Assembly (NCBI GenBank): GCA_025594325.1
Contig: JANHCV010000001.1
Span: forward strand, 2,170,001-2,234,000
Reading direction: 5' to 3'
Origin: Blastocladiella emersonii ATCC 22665
Taxonomy: Eukaryota > Blastocladiomycota > Blastocladiomycetes > Blastocladiales > Blastocladiaceae
DNA length: 64,000 bases
In this document: in pieces, positions 11,090 through 20,379 of the stretch
Layout of the letters: each line of letters starts with the position of its first letter
Position numbering within the stretch: the first letter of the stretch is position 1
Notes under the pieces: model-generated
The model's input: the letters and a program-made list of their open reading frames with translations, nothing else
Database searches by the model: none
What the model was told of the DNA's origin: nothing
Translations under genes and position numbers: made by a program

Positions 11090-12088
11090 TCATTGCGAGA
11101 GCTCGGCGATCTTCTTGTCCTTGAGCACCAGCAGCAGCTCGAGCTTGTGGATCTTCTCCTGCAGAATCCCGACCGTGTCGCGCAGCGTCGCGATCATCTG
11201 GTCCTTTTCGCGGTCGGACATGGCGCCCGGGTCGGACGGGTGGGCGTGGAGGACCGGGCCGCCGCCATCCTGTGCTCCGTTGCTCCCGAGCGAGCCCTGC
11301 GAAAAGGATCCGCGACCTCGCCGGAGCCCTGACCCGCCGAGCATGCCCTGTTGCTGCTGTTGCTGCTGCTGCGGGTCGAGCGGGCCTTGCGCCATGGCCA
11401 TGCTCCGCTTCGAGCCAGCCGTGCCCGCGACCGAGTGAAGAAGCTATGCCGTGGTGAGCGCAGAGTCAGTGGCCATGGACGCGGCGATGGCCGAGCTCGG
11501 ACGGCGCACCTTTTGCTTGATGTCGAACAGCACCGTCTCCACGATCCCGGGCTTGCACTGCACAATCTGCTGGATCGTGTCGTCAGTCAGCGCGCAGCCG
11601 AGCTTGCGCAGCACCTTGACTACACGGCAGTCGCGTGAGCTGCTTCACGGAGGCGCGCCTCGATGCGTGGGCGACGTACAGCTGAGCGTGTTCCAGTTGT
11701 ACACCTTCTGCGCGGTCGAGTTGGCCGGCGGGTAGTTGTGCAGCTCGACGAGACGCGGGTTGACCTGCCGTATGATCTCAGCGACCATGCAGCCGTCCGA
11801 GAAGTCGCGCGTGAAGTTGCGCTTGGGCCGCGACAGCGGGATCCCGTCGACCCACCGGAACAGGTCCGTGAGCTCCTCGTCGGTCAGCAGCCCGTTGGAC
11901 CCCGGCGATCGCGGCGTGCCCGAGTAGCTGTCGGTGCTGCCCGCTGCTGCCGCGCCGGAAGCGAACGGGCCAGTCGTCGACCCGCTGTGGTTGAGCGACG
12001 AGCCCGCGGCGGCGACGGGTGGTGGAGGCGCCATTCGAGAATGCAGTTTCCTTGGCGGCGGCGGTCGCGACGAGCGTGCAGAGAGCAT
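11090..12088 (-). CDS. SPEF1: SPEF1/CLAMP-like calponin-homology protein
   Basis: Three exons, complement(11090..11443, 11510..11619, 11680..12088), give 290 residues if the ATG at 12088 is used or 272 from the ATG at 12034; neither context is strong, so the start is open. After a disordered Pro/Ser/Gly N-terminus comes the CH-like domain: LFRWVDGIPLSRPKRNFTRD, FSDGCMVAEII, LVELHNYPPANST, VLRKLGC, IVQCKPGIVE. This matches the N-terminal CH domain of SPEF1/CLAMP, which binds and bundles microtubules in cilia and in apical epithelial arrays. The last exon has a polyglutamine run and ends in a coiled-coil (KDQMIATLRDTVGILQEKIH) like the dimerising C-terminus of SPEF1. The organism type inferred here has no flagellum, so a cytoplasmic microtubule role is the likely alternative. 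Confidence 0.85.
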
Positions 12089-12338
12089 GAATGCACGAAG
12101 CTACATTGCCTATGGACTGGCCGGTGCTCATGGGTTGAAGCTCGAGGGTGCAGGCAGGCGATTCCGAGGCCGGGCAAGCGCGAGGGACGGCCCACGTGCG
12201 CGACTGCGAGACGCGTTGTGAGACGCGTCGCTCGCGATCACGTTGATCACGCCTGCCCGTGGCTACGCTTGGACGAAGTCCCATCAAACGAACGAGGTAG
12301 AATCAAGATGGGCATGTATACATTTACAGCGCAAGGTA

Positions 12339-13073
12339 TTACTCGGCAAAGCCACGATGGCCCTCAATCAGCTCGTCGCGGGTCGGCGTGGTCGCGACGA
12401 GGGACGCGCGAGCCTCGAGCACGGCGCGCCACGCGCGGAACCGCGCAAACTCGGCCGTCTCGGGGACCTTGAACCCGCGGAAGTGCTCGACGGCGACGAT
12501 GCGGACGACGAACGGAGCGGTCAGGACGTCAGCGATCGTGAAGTCGGTGCCGAGTGCGAAGGGACCAGCGGGGTCGAGCGTGGTCTGCAGCGCGCGGATA
12601 CCGTCGAGGAGCTTGGCGGCGGCGGCCGGCTGCGCGTCCGCATTTTTCTCGCGCAGGAGCCCGAACATGGCGCTGAAGTACTGGTTGCTCGCCGCGTCGA
12701 CGATCATGTTGGCGCGGTACCGCTGGAACGCGTTGTTGGCGCCCGCGAGCGCGAGCGGAGACGAGGCGGCCTGGAGGAGGTACTCGGCAATGAAGCTCGA
12801 CTCGACCAGGATGTCCTTCTTGCCCGACTCGGGGTGCGTGATCTCGAGCGCGGGCACCTTGCCGCGGGGGTTAATGTCGGCGAGGTACCAGTCGGGCTTG
12901 TTCTTGAGGTCGATCAGAACGACCTCGATGTCGCCGTTGCTGTACTTGCCCGCGTCGAAGCTCGTGATAAGGCCGAGCTCGTGCAGCGCAATGGAGGCGC
13001 GCTGCGCGAAGGGGCAGGTCTTGGCGATGAAGACGCGGGCGGGGGCGAAGAGGGCGGCAGCGGCGGAGGACAT
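12339..13073 (-). CDS. Omega-like glutathione S-transferase
   Basis: 244 residues, one exon, start ATG at 13073 (A at -3). The N-terminal thioredoxin-fold half begins ARVFIAKTCPFAQRASIAL; Cys20 in the CPFAQ motif is the expected catalytic cysteine of omega-class and related fungal transferases, which perform glutathione-dependent thiol transfer or dehydroascorbate-type reduction. NPRGKVPALE and VESSFIAEYL are the cis-Pro loop and the gamma-glutamyl-binding motif. The C-terminal half is helical with FTIADVLTAPFVVR, the N-capping box of GST C-domains. No targeting signal is visible, so it is probably cytosolic. A TATAAAG box lies about 70 bases upstream. The substrate cannot be told. Confidence 0.88.
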   Translation of the reverse strand: MSSAAAALFAPARVFIAKTCPFAQRASIALHELGLITSFDAGKYSNGDIEVVLIDLKNKPDWYLADINPRGKVPALEITHPESGKKDILVESSFIAEYLLQAASSPLALAGANNAFQRYRANMIVDAASNQYFSAMFGLLREKNADAQPAAAAKLLDGIRALQTTLDPAGPFALGTDFTIADVLTAPFVVRIVAVEHFRGFKVPETAEFARFRAWRAVLEARASLVATTPTRDELIEGHRGFAE

Positions 13074-13140
13074 GATGCGTTGCGTTGCGTTTTGTGTGTG
13101 AGTGTTGGTGGACACGCTGAGGGTGGCGGGCGCGGGCAGT

Positions 13141-13147
13141 CTTTATA
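13141..13147 (-). promoter_or_regulatory. TATA box of the glutathione transferase gene
   Basis: TATAAAG read on the minus strand, 68-74 bases upstream of the ATG at 13073, a spacing usual for stress-responsive fungal promoters with a short leader. Few other genes in this window show a clear TATA box. Confidence 0.5.
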
Positions 13148-13547
13148 GTTTCACGACAGCCTTGAGGTCGCGGCGACGCGAAAGCGACGGGTTGACTGAC
13201 CGGTTCGTCAGCAACGCGGACATGTGGCGCAGCAGCGGAACGGAAAATAGCGCGCGTGCACCGGAAAATGGCGCAAGGCTTGGTCAGCAACGCTCGCGTG
13301 AAAGATTGGCTGACACATGCGGGGCCATGTGGGCCTGTGGCGCAACGCGTCAAGGTGGGCGTCGCGGGAAGCTTCCTGCACAGTCGGCATCACGCTCATC
13401 ATCGCGCGCGACGTTGAGGTCGCTCTGGGCGCGGATGGTGCGAAGTCCCACGAACCTACTCAACTTGAACACTCCGGGATCGGTCCAGGCAAGGCACCGG
13501 GAGTCTGGAAGCGGGTCGCGTCAGCCCGGAACTGGCCATGCAGGCGT

Positions 13548-13955
13548 GAGCGACGCGCAGCAGGCTGGCCAAGCTGCTGCGCCACCATGGTCACGTGTCC
13601 GCGACTTAGCACTCTAAATTGAAGATGTCATGAAATATTTTTTTTCTGAGCATTGGATCGTGATCAGGGACTCTCAGGGACCTCAGAAATGCAAAAATCT
13701 CCGAGTCGCGATGTTGGGGTGTCGAGAAGTTGTCCGACCGTGCAAAGTTGAAAAAAAACTTTCGGGTTTGGTCGTTCGGACGAAATCGGCACTTAGGGCC
13801 TAGCTTCTTGAATTGCGTCATATGTGCGATCCGGCTGAAACTTTGCAGAGATATATGATATGCATTATGGGCTATTTTAGCGGTGGTAGAAACATTTTAG
13901 CATTTAAGCTGCGGGACGTAAAATAGGGTGCGAGTTAGTGCACGTAATCGAGCGC
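13548..13955 (+). repeat. Outer inverted repeat, left arm (~400 bp)
   Basis: This segment is repeated in inverted orientation at about 27594-28010. The best-conserved part runs from GCACTCTAAATTGAAG (near 13609) through TTTTGCATTTCTGAGG-type sequence to TTTAGCATTTAA (near 13905), with scattered substitutions and small indels. The central ~330 bases are much richer in A/T than the surrounding GC-rich DNA. No protein-coding frame is shared. It may be a non-autonomous mobile element or a solo terminal repeat; I saw no clear target duplication. The rest of 13074-14099 holds no gene. Confidence 0.75.
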
Positions 13956-14099
13956 GACGACGCGTTCGCTGGCCAAGTCCTGGAGCAACGCGTGCTCCCT
14001 TCGAACGCACTTAGCGTGTTCCTCACTCAACAACTCTCGGATTCTCAATTCAAGACCAGAGCATATCGAGACGACAAGTATTAGGCATGTATTCTAGAG

Positions 14100-15590
14100 T
14101 TACAGCGGATCGCCAGCGTACGAGCACAGCTCGTTGGTGCCCTTCTCCCACGGCGCGCACCACCCGTGGTGGTAGCCGTCGAACAGGAAGCGCTCGTACA
14201 TGCGGACGTGGTCGCGCATCATGATCTCGGTCATGCGGCGCGCGCCGTCCTGCTTGTTGAACCACGGGTGCGTGATGACCTTGCCCTGGCAGTAGCCGTC
14301 CTTCCATCCCCACCACCCGTTGGCCTCCATGCACGGCGCGATGATGAAGTCCTCGCCCTCGCGCAGGGTTGGCCGGATGTAGCGGTTGAAGACGGTCTAC
14401 ACGCACGAGTCGAGGGTAGTCAGCGACGTGCGCGAGTCGCAGTGTCGCGGTCGAGCAGCGCACCTGCTCGTTGTACAGCGTGGTCTTCCACTGCTCGCAG
14501 TCCGGCTGGTCGTCGGGGCACGTCATGAGCTTGCGCAAGGCGGTCTTGGCGACGGGCGTGCTGCGCGCGATCCAGAACCCCGTGTTGGTCGCGTTCTTGT
14601 TGGCCTCGGGCTGGTCGGGCGGGTCCATGGGCAGCAGGAGCGAGGCGCGCTCGTGGAAGCCCCAGCGCTTCATCATCCACGCGATCGACTTGTCGGGCTG
14701 GGCGACGAAGGCGTCGCCGTCGAGGAACACGACAATGTCGTAGCGGTGCAGGGCGTCGTAGATGGCCTTGACCTTGGCCCAGGTGCCGTGCCAGCCGGGC
14801 GGCGCGGCGATCTGGACGCGGCGGTAGTCGTAGCCGTGGCGCAGCGCGTACCAGGTGTGGTACATGGCGGAGGTGGTCATGTAGACGAGCTCGTGCGGGT
14901 CGTCCTTGACGTCGGCGAGGCGCTGCAGCGGGCGCGAGTCGGCCGACATGATCAGGACGCGCTCCTTGCCCGCGTCGGCGGCGTGCTGACGCGTGCGGCG
15001 GTCCCAGGGGAGACTCACGGCCGCAGCGGGGTCGGAGCCGGCGGCCATGTCGTTGGCGCGCCACAGCTGCGCGACTACGTCCGACGCGTCCCTGATGGGC
15101 CGCGCGGGATCGATGCCGTCGAGGCCCGACTTGGGCGACACAGCGAGCTTGGCTTTGGGAATGACGGGCATGTCGACGCCGGGTCGCTGGTATGTGGAGA
15201 CGGCGATCAGGACGAGGAGCAGCGCGAAGCAACCGAAGCCGTAGAGGATCGAGCCGCGGTTCGTCGCGATCCAGGCGCGAGTGCTACACCGTGGCCCAAC
15301 GACGCGTGAGAAACTTCCTGTCTTGCTGTCCTCTCAACGAGAGAGCAGCTGCGCGCGTACGAGAAGCGCTTGGGACTGCGTAGGTCCGTGTCAAAGGCAA
15401 AATCCATGTCGGTTGACAGGCGTGGTAGCGACGCGCTGTCGTCGTCATCATCATCGCCGTGAAAGTCGGAGCCGTTATCGCTCCCACTTGCGCTGCGATA
15501 GCTCGGGCTGGTCGGGCGGCCGACGGGCGTGTACGCGCCGGCGGCGGTGCCCGGGACCGGAGAAGCGATCCAGTCGGGGCGCGACGCCAT
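14100..15590 (-). CDS. Type II membrane glycosyltransferase (GT34-like)
   Basis: Three exons, complement(14100..14396, 14464..15283, 15361..15590), give 448 residues; start ATG at 15590 with A at -3. The first ~77 residues are Ser/Asp-rich and cytosolic. One signal-anchor helix follows at ~86-106 (SILYGFGCFALLLVLIAVS), then a lumenal catalytic domain: RVLIMSADSRPLQRL, GYDYRRVQIAAPPGWHGTW, KVKAIYDALHRYDIVVFLDG with the DXD metal/nucleotide-binding motif at Asp265-Gly-Asp267, NTGFWIAR, and a C-terminal EANGWWGWKDGY and MYERFLFDGYHH segment. The layout is that of a Golgi GT-A enzyme close to the GMA12/MNN10 (GT34) group; family and sugar are inferred. It is a paralogue of the catalytic half of the divergent gene at 16030-18433, and the last intron lies at the equivalent position in both. 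Confidence 0.85.
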
Positions 15591-16029
15591 GGTCGGTACG
15601 TGGTGTCGATGCGTAGAGAGTTGCGTGTCTTCGTGCCGTGCACAGTGCTGTGATCCAGAGTGGTCGGGGAGCGGAAGCGAGCGGTGGGTGGGCGTCAGGG
15701 GCCCCGGGACTCTGCCGTGGCGCGCGGCGCGCCGCAGGTTGAAACCGCGTGGCGGATCGCCCAAACGTGACTCTTCTGTCCGATCGCTCAGGGCGTCTCA
15801 CCCTGGTCCGCTCGCCAGAGCGTGCGGGCATCGCCGCCTCCGCCACGCCGCCGCCCGCTCCCCTTGGCGACTTCTCTCGCTGCCCGCCCTCACCCGCCCG
15901 CGACGCTGCCCGTGCGCCTGCCCACCTGCTCCCACCGGAAGCCCGCCGATCCGTGGCAGCCGCAGTGACAGCCGCAGCGCGCCGCTCCCATCCTCGCCAC
16001 CGCGCTCTCCTCCTCCCTCACACACTGCA
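15591..16029. promoter_or_regulatory. Shared intergenic region between two divergent glycosyltransferase genes
   Basis: 439 bases between the start codons of two paralogous, divergently transcribed glycosyltransferase genes. No gene-like frame: the + frame is open across it but has no conserved content. The 16030 side is C/T rich (CTCCTCCCTCACAC before the ATG), typical of fungal leaders. A shared bidirectional promoter is inferred from spacing only. Confidence 0.45.
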
Positions 16030-18433
16030 ATGCATTCCAACGACTGGTCGGCGCGCCGGCCGACCAAGCTGAACATGACCGGCGCGGGCCCGCACGAGGA
16101 GCTCCTCCGCGAGGAGGGCGCCGTACTGTACGACCTCGACTCGCCCACGCGATCGACGCACTCGCAGCCGCACGCCAGCGCGCCGCACGCCCACCACCGC
16201 CTCGGCACCGCCGCCTCGAGCGACCGCGCCAACCTGCTGCCGGGTCCCTCGGGCGGCGGCGGCGCCATGTCCGGCTCCGCACCACCCTCGCCGTCGCTCC
16301 CGCTCGGCGGCGCCGGCCTCGGGCCCGCCGCCCCGCAGCCGCCCAAGGTATCGGCCGCCGAGGCCACCGTCTTCGTCATCGCCAACGTGCTCGTCAGCGT
16401 CGGCATTGTGCTCGTCAACAAGCTCGTGCTCGCCACCTTCCCGCGCGCCCTGATCCTGACGCTGCTGCACCAGGCCTTCTGCTGGGCCTCCACGCGCGGC
16501 CTCGAGCGCGCCGGCCTGCTGTCCATCCCAACCGGCGTCCCACGCCGTGACGCCTTCATCGTCGGCGGCGCCCTCGTCATGGGCCTCTTCTTCATGAACC
16601 TGTCGCTGTCGCTCAACTCGGTTGGCGTTTACCAGCTGACCAAGATGGCATGCCTCCCCACCATTGGCGTGCTGCAGACGATCCTCTTTGGCGCGCCCGT
16701 GCCGAGCCGCCCGACGCTCGTCGCCCTCGCCCTCGTCCTGCTCGGCGTGTTCCTCTCCACCAAGCACGACTTCGCCACCAACCTCGCCGGCCTCGCCGCG
16801 GGCGTCTTTGCCGTCGGCTTCACGTCGCTGTGCCAGGTCACGCTCCAGTACATGCCGTCCTTCAAGGAGGTCAAGGGCATGAAGTCGGTCGCCGTGCTCG
16901 CCCCCTACACCACCATCGTGCTGCTCCCGCTCGTCCTCTTCGTCGAGCTCCCGCTCATGGCCCGCAGCTCCGAGTCGATCGTGTCGCAGCTCGTCGGCGC
17001 GCCGTGGTTCCTCATCACCGTGACCTGCGTCCTCGCCCTCGCCGCCAACTACCTCGGCAACACGCTCATCCAGAAGACCTCGGCCATCACCTACAACGTC
17101 GTCGGCCACCTCAAGACCATCCTCATCGTGTGCGCCGGCGCCGTCATGGACCCCGCCGCCAACGACCTCTCGGCCCTCAAGATCATCGGCATGACCGTCT
17201 CGCTCGGCGGCATGGCCATCTACGCCGCCCGCTCCGCCTTCAACCGCGCCAGCGAGTCGGCCCGCGCCCAGGGCCCCGCCGTCTACTTTGCCAAGCAGTG
17301 GCGCCAGCACCGCGGCCTGCTCCTCGGCGGGTTCGCGTTCCTCGTCGCCCTCGCCGGATTCGCGCGCCTCGCCTCGCCCGCGTCCTACGCCGACCAGCTC
17401 GACCTCGACCCGAACGTGCGCCTCGTCAAGGTCGCTGCCCTCGACGGCGGCGTGCGCGATGCCGGCGACCTCGCCACGCAGCTGTGGAAGGTGAACGACG
17501 CCGTCGACGGTAGCGCGGGCGACGCGTCGATCGCGTGGGACCGCCGGCGCAAGCAGCCGGGCGCGGTCCGCGGCAAGGAGCGCGTCCTGATCATGTCGTC
17601 CGACTCGCGCCCGCTGCAGCGGCTGTCCGAGGTCAACGACGACCCGATGCAGCTCAACTTCATGACCATGTCGGCCGTGTACAACACGTGGTACGCGCTC
17701 CGCCACGGGTACGACTACCGCCGCGTCCAGATCAGCTCCCCCAAGGGCTGGCACGGGACCTGGGGCAAGATCAAGGCCATCTACGACGCGCTCCACCGCT
17801 ACGACCTCGTCGTGTTCCTCGACGGCGACGCGTACATGGCCCAGCCCGACAAGTCCCTGCCCTTCCTCATGGAGCGGTGGGGCTTCCACGAGCGTGCTTC
17901 GCTCCTGCTCGCTGCCGAGGGGCCGAACCAGCCGCACCCGAACGAGAACGGGACCAACACCGGCGTGTGGATCGCGCGCAACACCCCGCTCCTCAAGCAG
18001 TCCCTCCGCGACATCATGGACTGTCCCGAGGCCCAGGGCGAGTGCGCGCAGTACAAGACACAACTCTTCCATGAGCAGCTATGTCCTTTCGACGCGATTT
18101 GTATAACTACCACGATCACGTACTCATCACATCTCGACTTTGTAGACGGCCTTCAACTTGTTCATCCGACCGAAGCTCCGCGAGCACGAGGACTTCATCG
18201 TCGCCCCGTGCGACGAGGCCAACGGGTGGTGGGCCAACGGGGCGTGCCACGGTCTCTACATCAGCCACGCGTGGATGGGCAAGCTCGACATCGTGGAGCG
18301 CATGAACGCGATTCTCCTTCGCGACCACGTCCGCCTGTACGAGCGGTTCTTGTTCAACGGCTACCACCACGCCGACTGTACGCCGTGGGCCAAGGGTACC
18401 GACGAGCGGTGTACATTCGCGGGCGAGGACTAG
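16030..18433 (+). CDS. Nucleotide-sugar transporter fused to a lumenal glycosyltransferase
   Basis: Exons 16030..18078 and 18146..18433 give 778 residues. Residues ~108-413 form a complete drug/metabolite-superfamily TPT transporter (SLC35E3-like): VGIVLVNKLVLATFPRALIL, SLNSVGVYQLTKMACLP, GVFLSTKHDF, KTSAITYNVVGHLKTILIV. After a short linker a further membrane helix (~427-448, LLLGGFAFLVALAGFARLA) begins a full copy of the neighbouring glycosyltransferase: RVLIMSSDSRPLQRL, DYRRVQISSPKGWHGTW, VVFLDGDAYM with the DXD at Asp598/Asp600, NTGVWIAR, YERFLFNGYHH. Transporter and enzyme lie in one uninterrupted exon. Ten helices plus one anchor would place the N-terminus in the cytosol and the catalytic domain in the Golgi lumen. 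The intron has a normal acceptor, but its donor reads CTATGT, not GTATGT; without splicing, translation runs into an unrelated frame ending at 18696. Confidence 0.85.
18076..18084 (+). other. Aberrant splice donor (CAG|CTATGT) in the fusion gene
   Basis: The paralogous gene has its last intron exactly after the codons Glu-Gln (GAGCAG|GTGCGC). Here the same codons GAGCAG are followed by CTATGT, one base away from the consensus GTATGT. A plausible branch site (ataACTAC, near 18105) and the acceptor TTTGTAG at 18139-18145 are intact, and the downstream exon resumes the homologous sequence in frame. No other GT nearby restores the frame. Confidence 0.65.
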
Positions 18434-18882
18434 TCGCACCTCGTCCGTGTGCCCGACCAAGTTTTGGCCAGCATCAAGGTTTCTCTTTGCATTTCTCTCT
18501 ATATATCACAGTTAACGATCACTTGCAGCAACAAACTGCCTGGTTCTTTTGCGAAGTGCGAACAGCGAGCTGGCGTAGTGGCGCAGCCATGGACGCGTTG
18601 CGCCACACAGTGACTGTGAGTGACGTCATTCGCCTCAACACCGCGGCGCCTCGACGCCCCAGCGTCGACTCGAACACCACCTCCGACGGCCTATGAAAAC
18701 TCCAAGAGGCTGTTTTCACGTAGATTGACGTCGTGTACAAGGTTAGCTGGAGCGGTGGCGCGTGATCAACGCGCGGACACCGCCCGCGAGTCGCTCAACC
18801 ACATCGTGCGATAAGCGAACCAAGGAGACCGACGTGTAGAGACACCAAGAAACGTATATAGATATAATCCATGAAAAACCCA
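18434..18882. other. Intergenic, no gene seen
   Basis: 449 bases between the fusion gene and the left arm of the large inverted repeat. Contains ACGCGT at about 18594 and a palindromic CACGT-like context. No coding potential, RNA gene or terminal repeat recognised. Confidence 0.4.
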
Positions 18883-20085
18883 TCATCGAGTGCCCTCCTA
18901 CTGAGGCGTCACATCAGGACTAACCCGAAAGGAACCGCCGTCCTCGCTTCCGGTCGCCGGCATCGAGGACCCCATCTTGTCGGTCCGAGCCAGCCAAAAG
19001 AGAAAGAACTCCATCATCATCGAGACCTCGAGCGCGCCGCCAACCCACCCGAAAGGCACCGTACATCTCTTTGTCACAGGTGGGGTCAGACTACGAGGAC
19101 CCTCCATCTTGTCGGTCCGAGTGACGATGCGGCGCGCGAGTCTTTGGAGCGGTACGGACACGCGCGGGGCCATGGACCGACCATGGTACCACCCGTGCGC
19201 GCGCGGCCGGTAGTTGCGGAACAGGATGCGCACACGCGCACGCGTGCCGATGATGGGCGACGACGTGCGGGCGGCGGCTTCTACACGCGAGGAAGCGTTA
19301 GTCGAGGAGCGTGGGGTGCACCCAGAGTCGGATCGGTACCTTCGATGGGCGAGAGCCGGGGTCTTGATCAGGCCGTCGTGGCGCTTGAGGATGATGACGG
19401 CGCGCGAGAGAGCAGCCCTTGATGATCGTGATCCTGACGAGACCGGGCGCGCGAGGCCGACGAAGTGCAGGCGACGGGCGACTTGGTGTGGTCGATCAGG
19501 TTGTCGGCGAGCAGGTGCAGCGGCAGCGCGAGCGCGAACACGGGTCGGTCATGGCAAGGTACTTGGTGGTGACGAAGCCGAGAGAGCCGCGGCCGAACGC
19601 CGATGTTGATGGCCGTGGTGGACCACGATCATGGCGACGAGGTGACGGTGCTGCTCCTTGATCGAGCCTTGGTGCGTTGCAGTGGGTGAGAGTGGGCTGG
19701 GATCACGATCATGGCGATGAATGGTTGGTGAGGAAGGAGAGAAGAGGGTAGCGGGGACCCAGGCCGAGCTTTATAGCGGCTGGCCGAGCGGCCGCGCTGC
19801 AGCGCACTGCAAGCGCCGTGATATGCCAGCTCGAGGGCCACTTGATAAAACCGGTTCCTAGCCTCGTTTGCACACCCAAACGGTCAGTTGCGCGTGCGCC
19901 ACTGCCAAGAAATGGCTGCGAGGCGCTGTGGGAGGCAAAACCACGCGAGACGCGAGACGCGAGACGAAACGCGTCTCGCACGCAGCACGTGAGTTTCAAG
20001 TGACTGATATTGGGACGAAACGCGTCTCGCACGCAGCACGTGAGTTTCAAGTGACCGATATTGGCGTGATTTGAGTCCTCCCGCG
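18883..20085 (+). repeat. Large inverted repeat, left arm (~1.2 kb)
   Basis: Matches 23513-24663 in inverted orientation. The outer ~860 bases (about 18893-19755) appear identical to the right arm: all translated frames agree across it. The inner ~300 bases, just beyond the TATA box of the enclosed decayed gene, diverge by substitutions and indels, including extra copies of a GACGAAACGCGTCTCGCACG-type block at 19963-20030 that is single in the right arm. The arms stand about 3.4 kb apart with a complete Harbinger transposon between them. Confidence 0.85.
18900..19712 (-). pseudogene. Decayed gene copy in left arm (outward-facing)
   Basis: Reads leftward from a TATAAAG box (19769-19775 on the minus strand) and ATG at 19712. 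The first frame stops after 27 codons (MIVIPAHSHPLQ...). Protein-like fragments then continue in different frames: FALALPLHLLADNLIDHTKS, then GLIKTPALAHRR, then a last frame with VRILFRNYRPRAHGWYHGRS and MMMEFFLFWLARTDKM ending at VSPDVTPQ near 18899. It therefore looks like a once-coding gene broken by frameshifts, unless unrecognised introns repair it. The right-arm copy carries the same breaks, so the decay is older than the duplication. I do not recognise the family. Confidence 0.45.
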
Positions 20086-20106
20086 CCGAATGACCGAAAA
20101 TCAAAG

Positions 20107-20145
20107 TTAGGGCCCGTTTGGTTCCGGGGTGAATCAGGTGGATCA
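20107..20145 (+). repeat. Harbinger left TIR with TTA target duplication
   Basis: TTA followed by GGGCCCGTTTGGTTCC and, after a short insertion relative to the other end, AATCAGGTGGATCA. Pairs with the inverted copy at 23323-23360. Confidence 0.85.
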
Positions 20146-20310
20146 ATCGATTTTACACGGTCCGGTGTTCACCCAGCTGAAACGTGGCATTTTCACCCCG
20201 TCGTGTTCATCGCGGCGTTTGGTTCAACCCCCGGGTGAGCTGAATGGAACCCTCGTCGCTGAATCGCCCGTCTGCTCGCCCCCGAAACCTTCAGGCTGTG
20301 CTCCCCGGCC

Positions 20311-20318
20311 TATATAAA
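20311..20318 (+). promoter_or_regulatory. TATA box of the transposon Myb/SANT gene
   Basis: TATATAAA lies about 65 bases before the ATG at 20380 and is followed by a C/T-rich leader (CTCTCTCTCCCCCGTCC), a standard fungal promoter layout. Confidence 0.6.
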
Positions 20319-20379
20319 CGCCGTTTTCCTCCAAAGTAACTCGCTCTCTCTCCCCCGTCCTCCCTCAAAGCCGAAAAGA

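Noticed and set aside
15529-16029. N-terminal extension of the fusion gene to 15529
   Set aside because: It would overlap the first exon of the divergent glycosyltransferase, and its residues show no conserved or helical character; the ATG at 16030 directly precedes a plausible N-terminus.
16018-18072. Minus-strand 684-codon frame opposite the fusion gene
   Set aside because: Charge-patterned antisense shadow of the transporter/glycosyltransferase exon.
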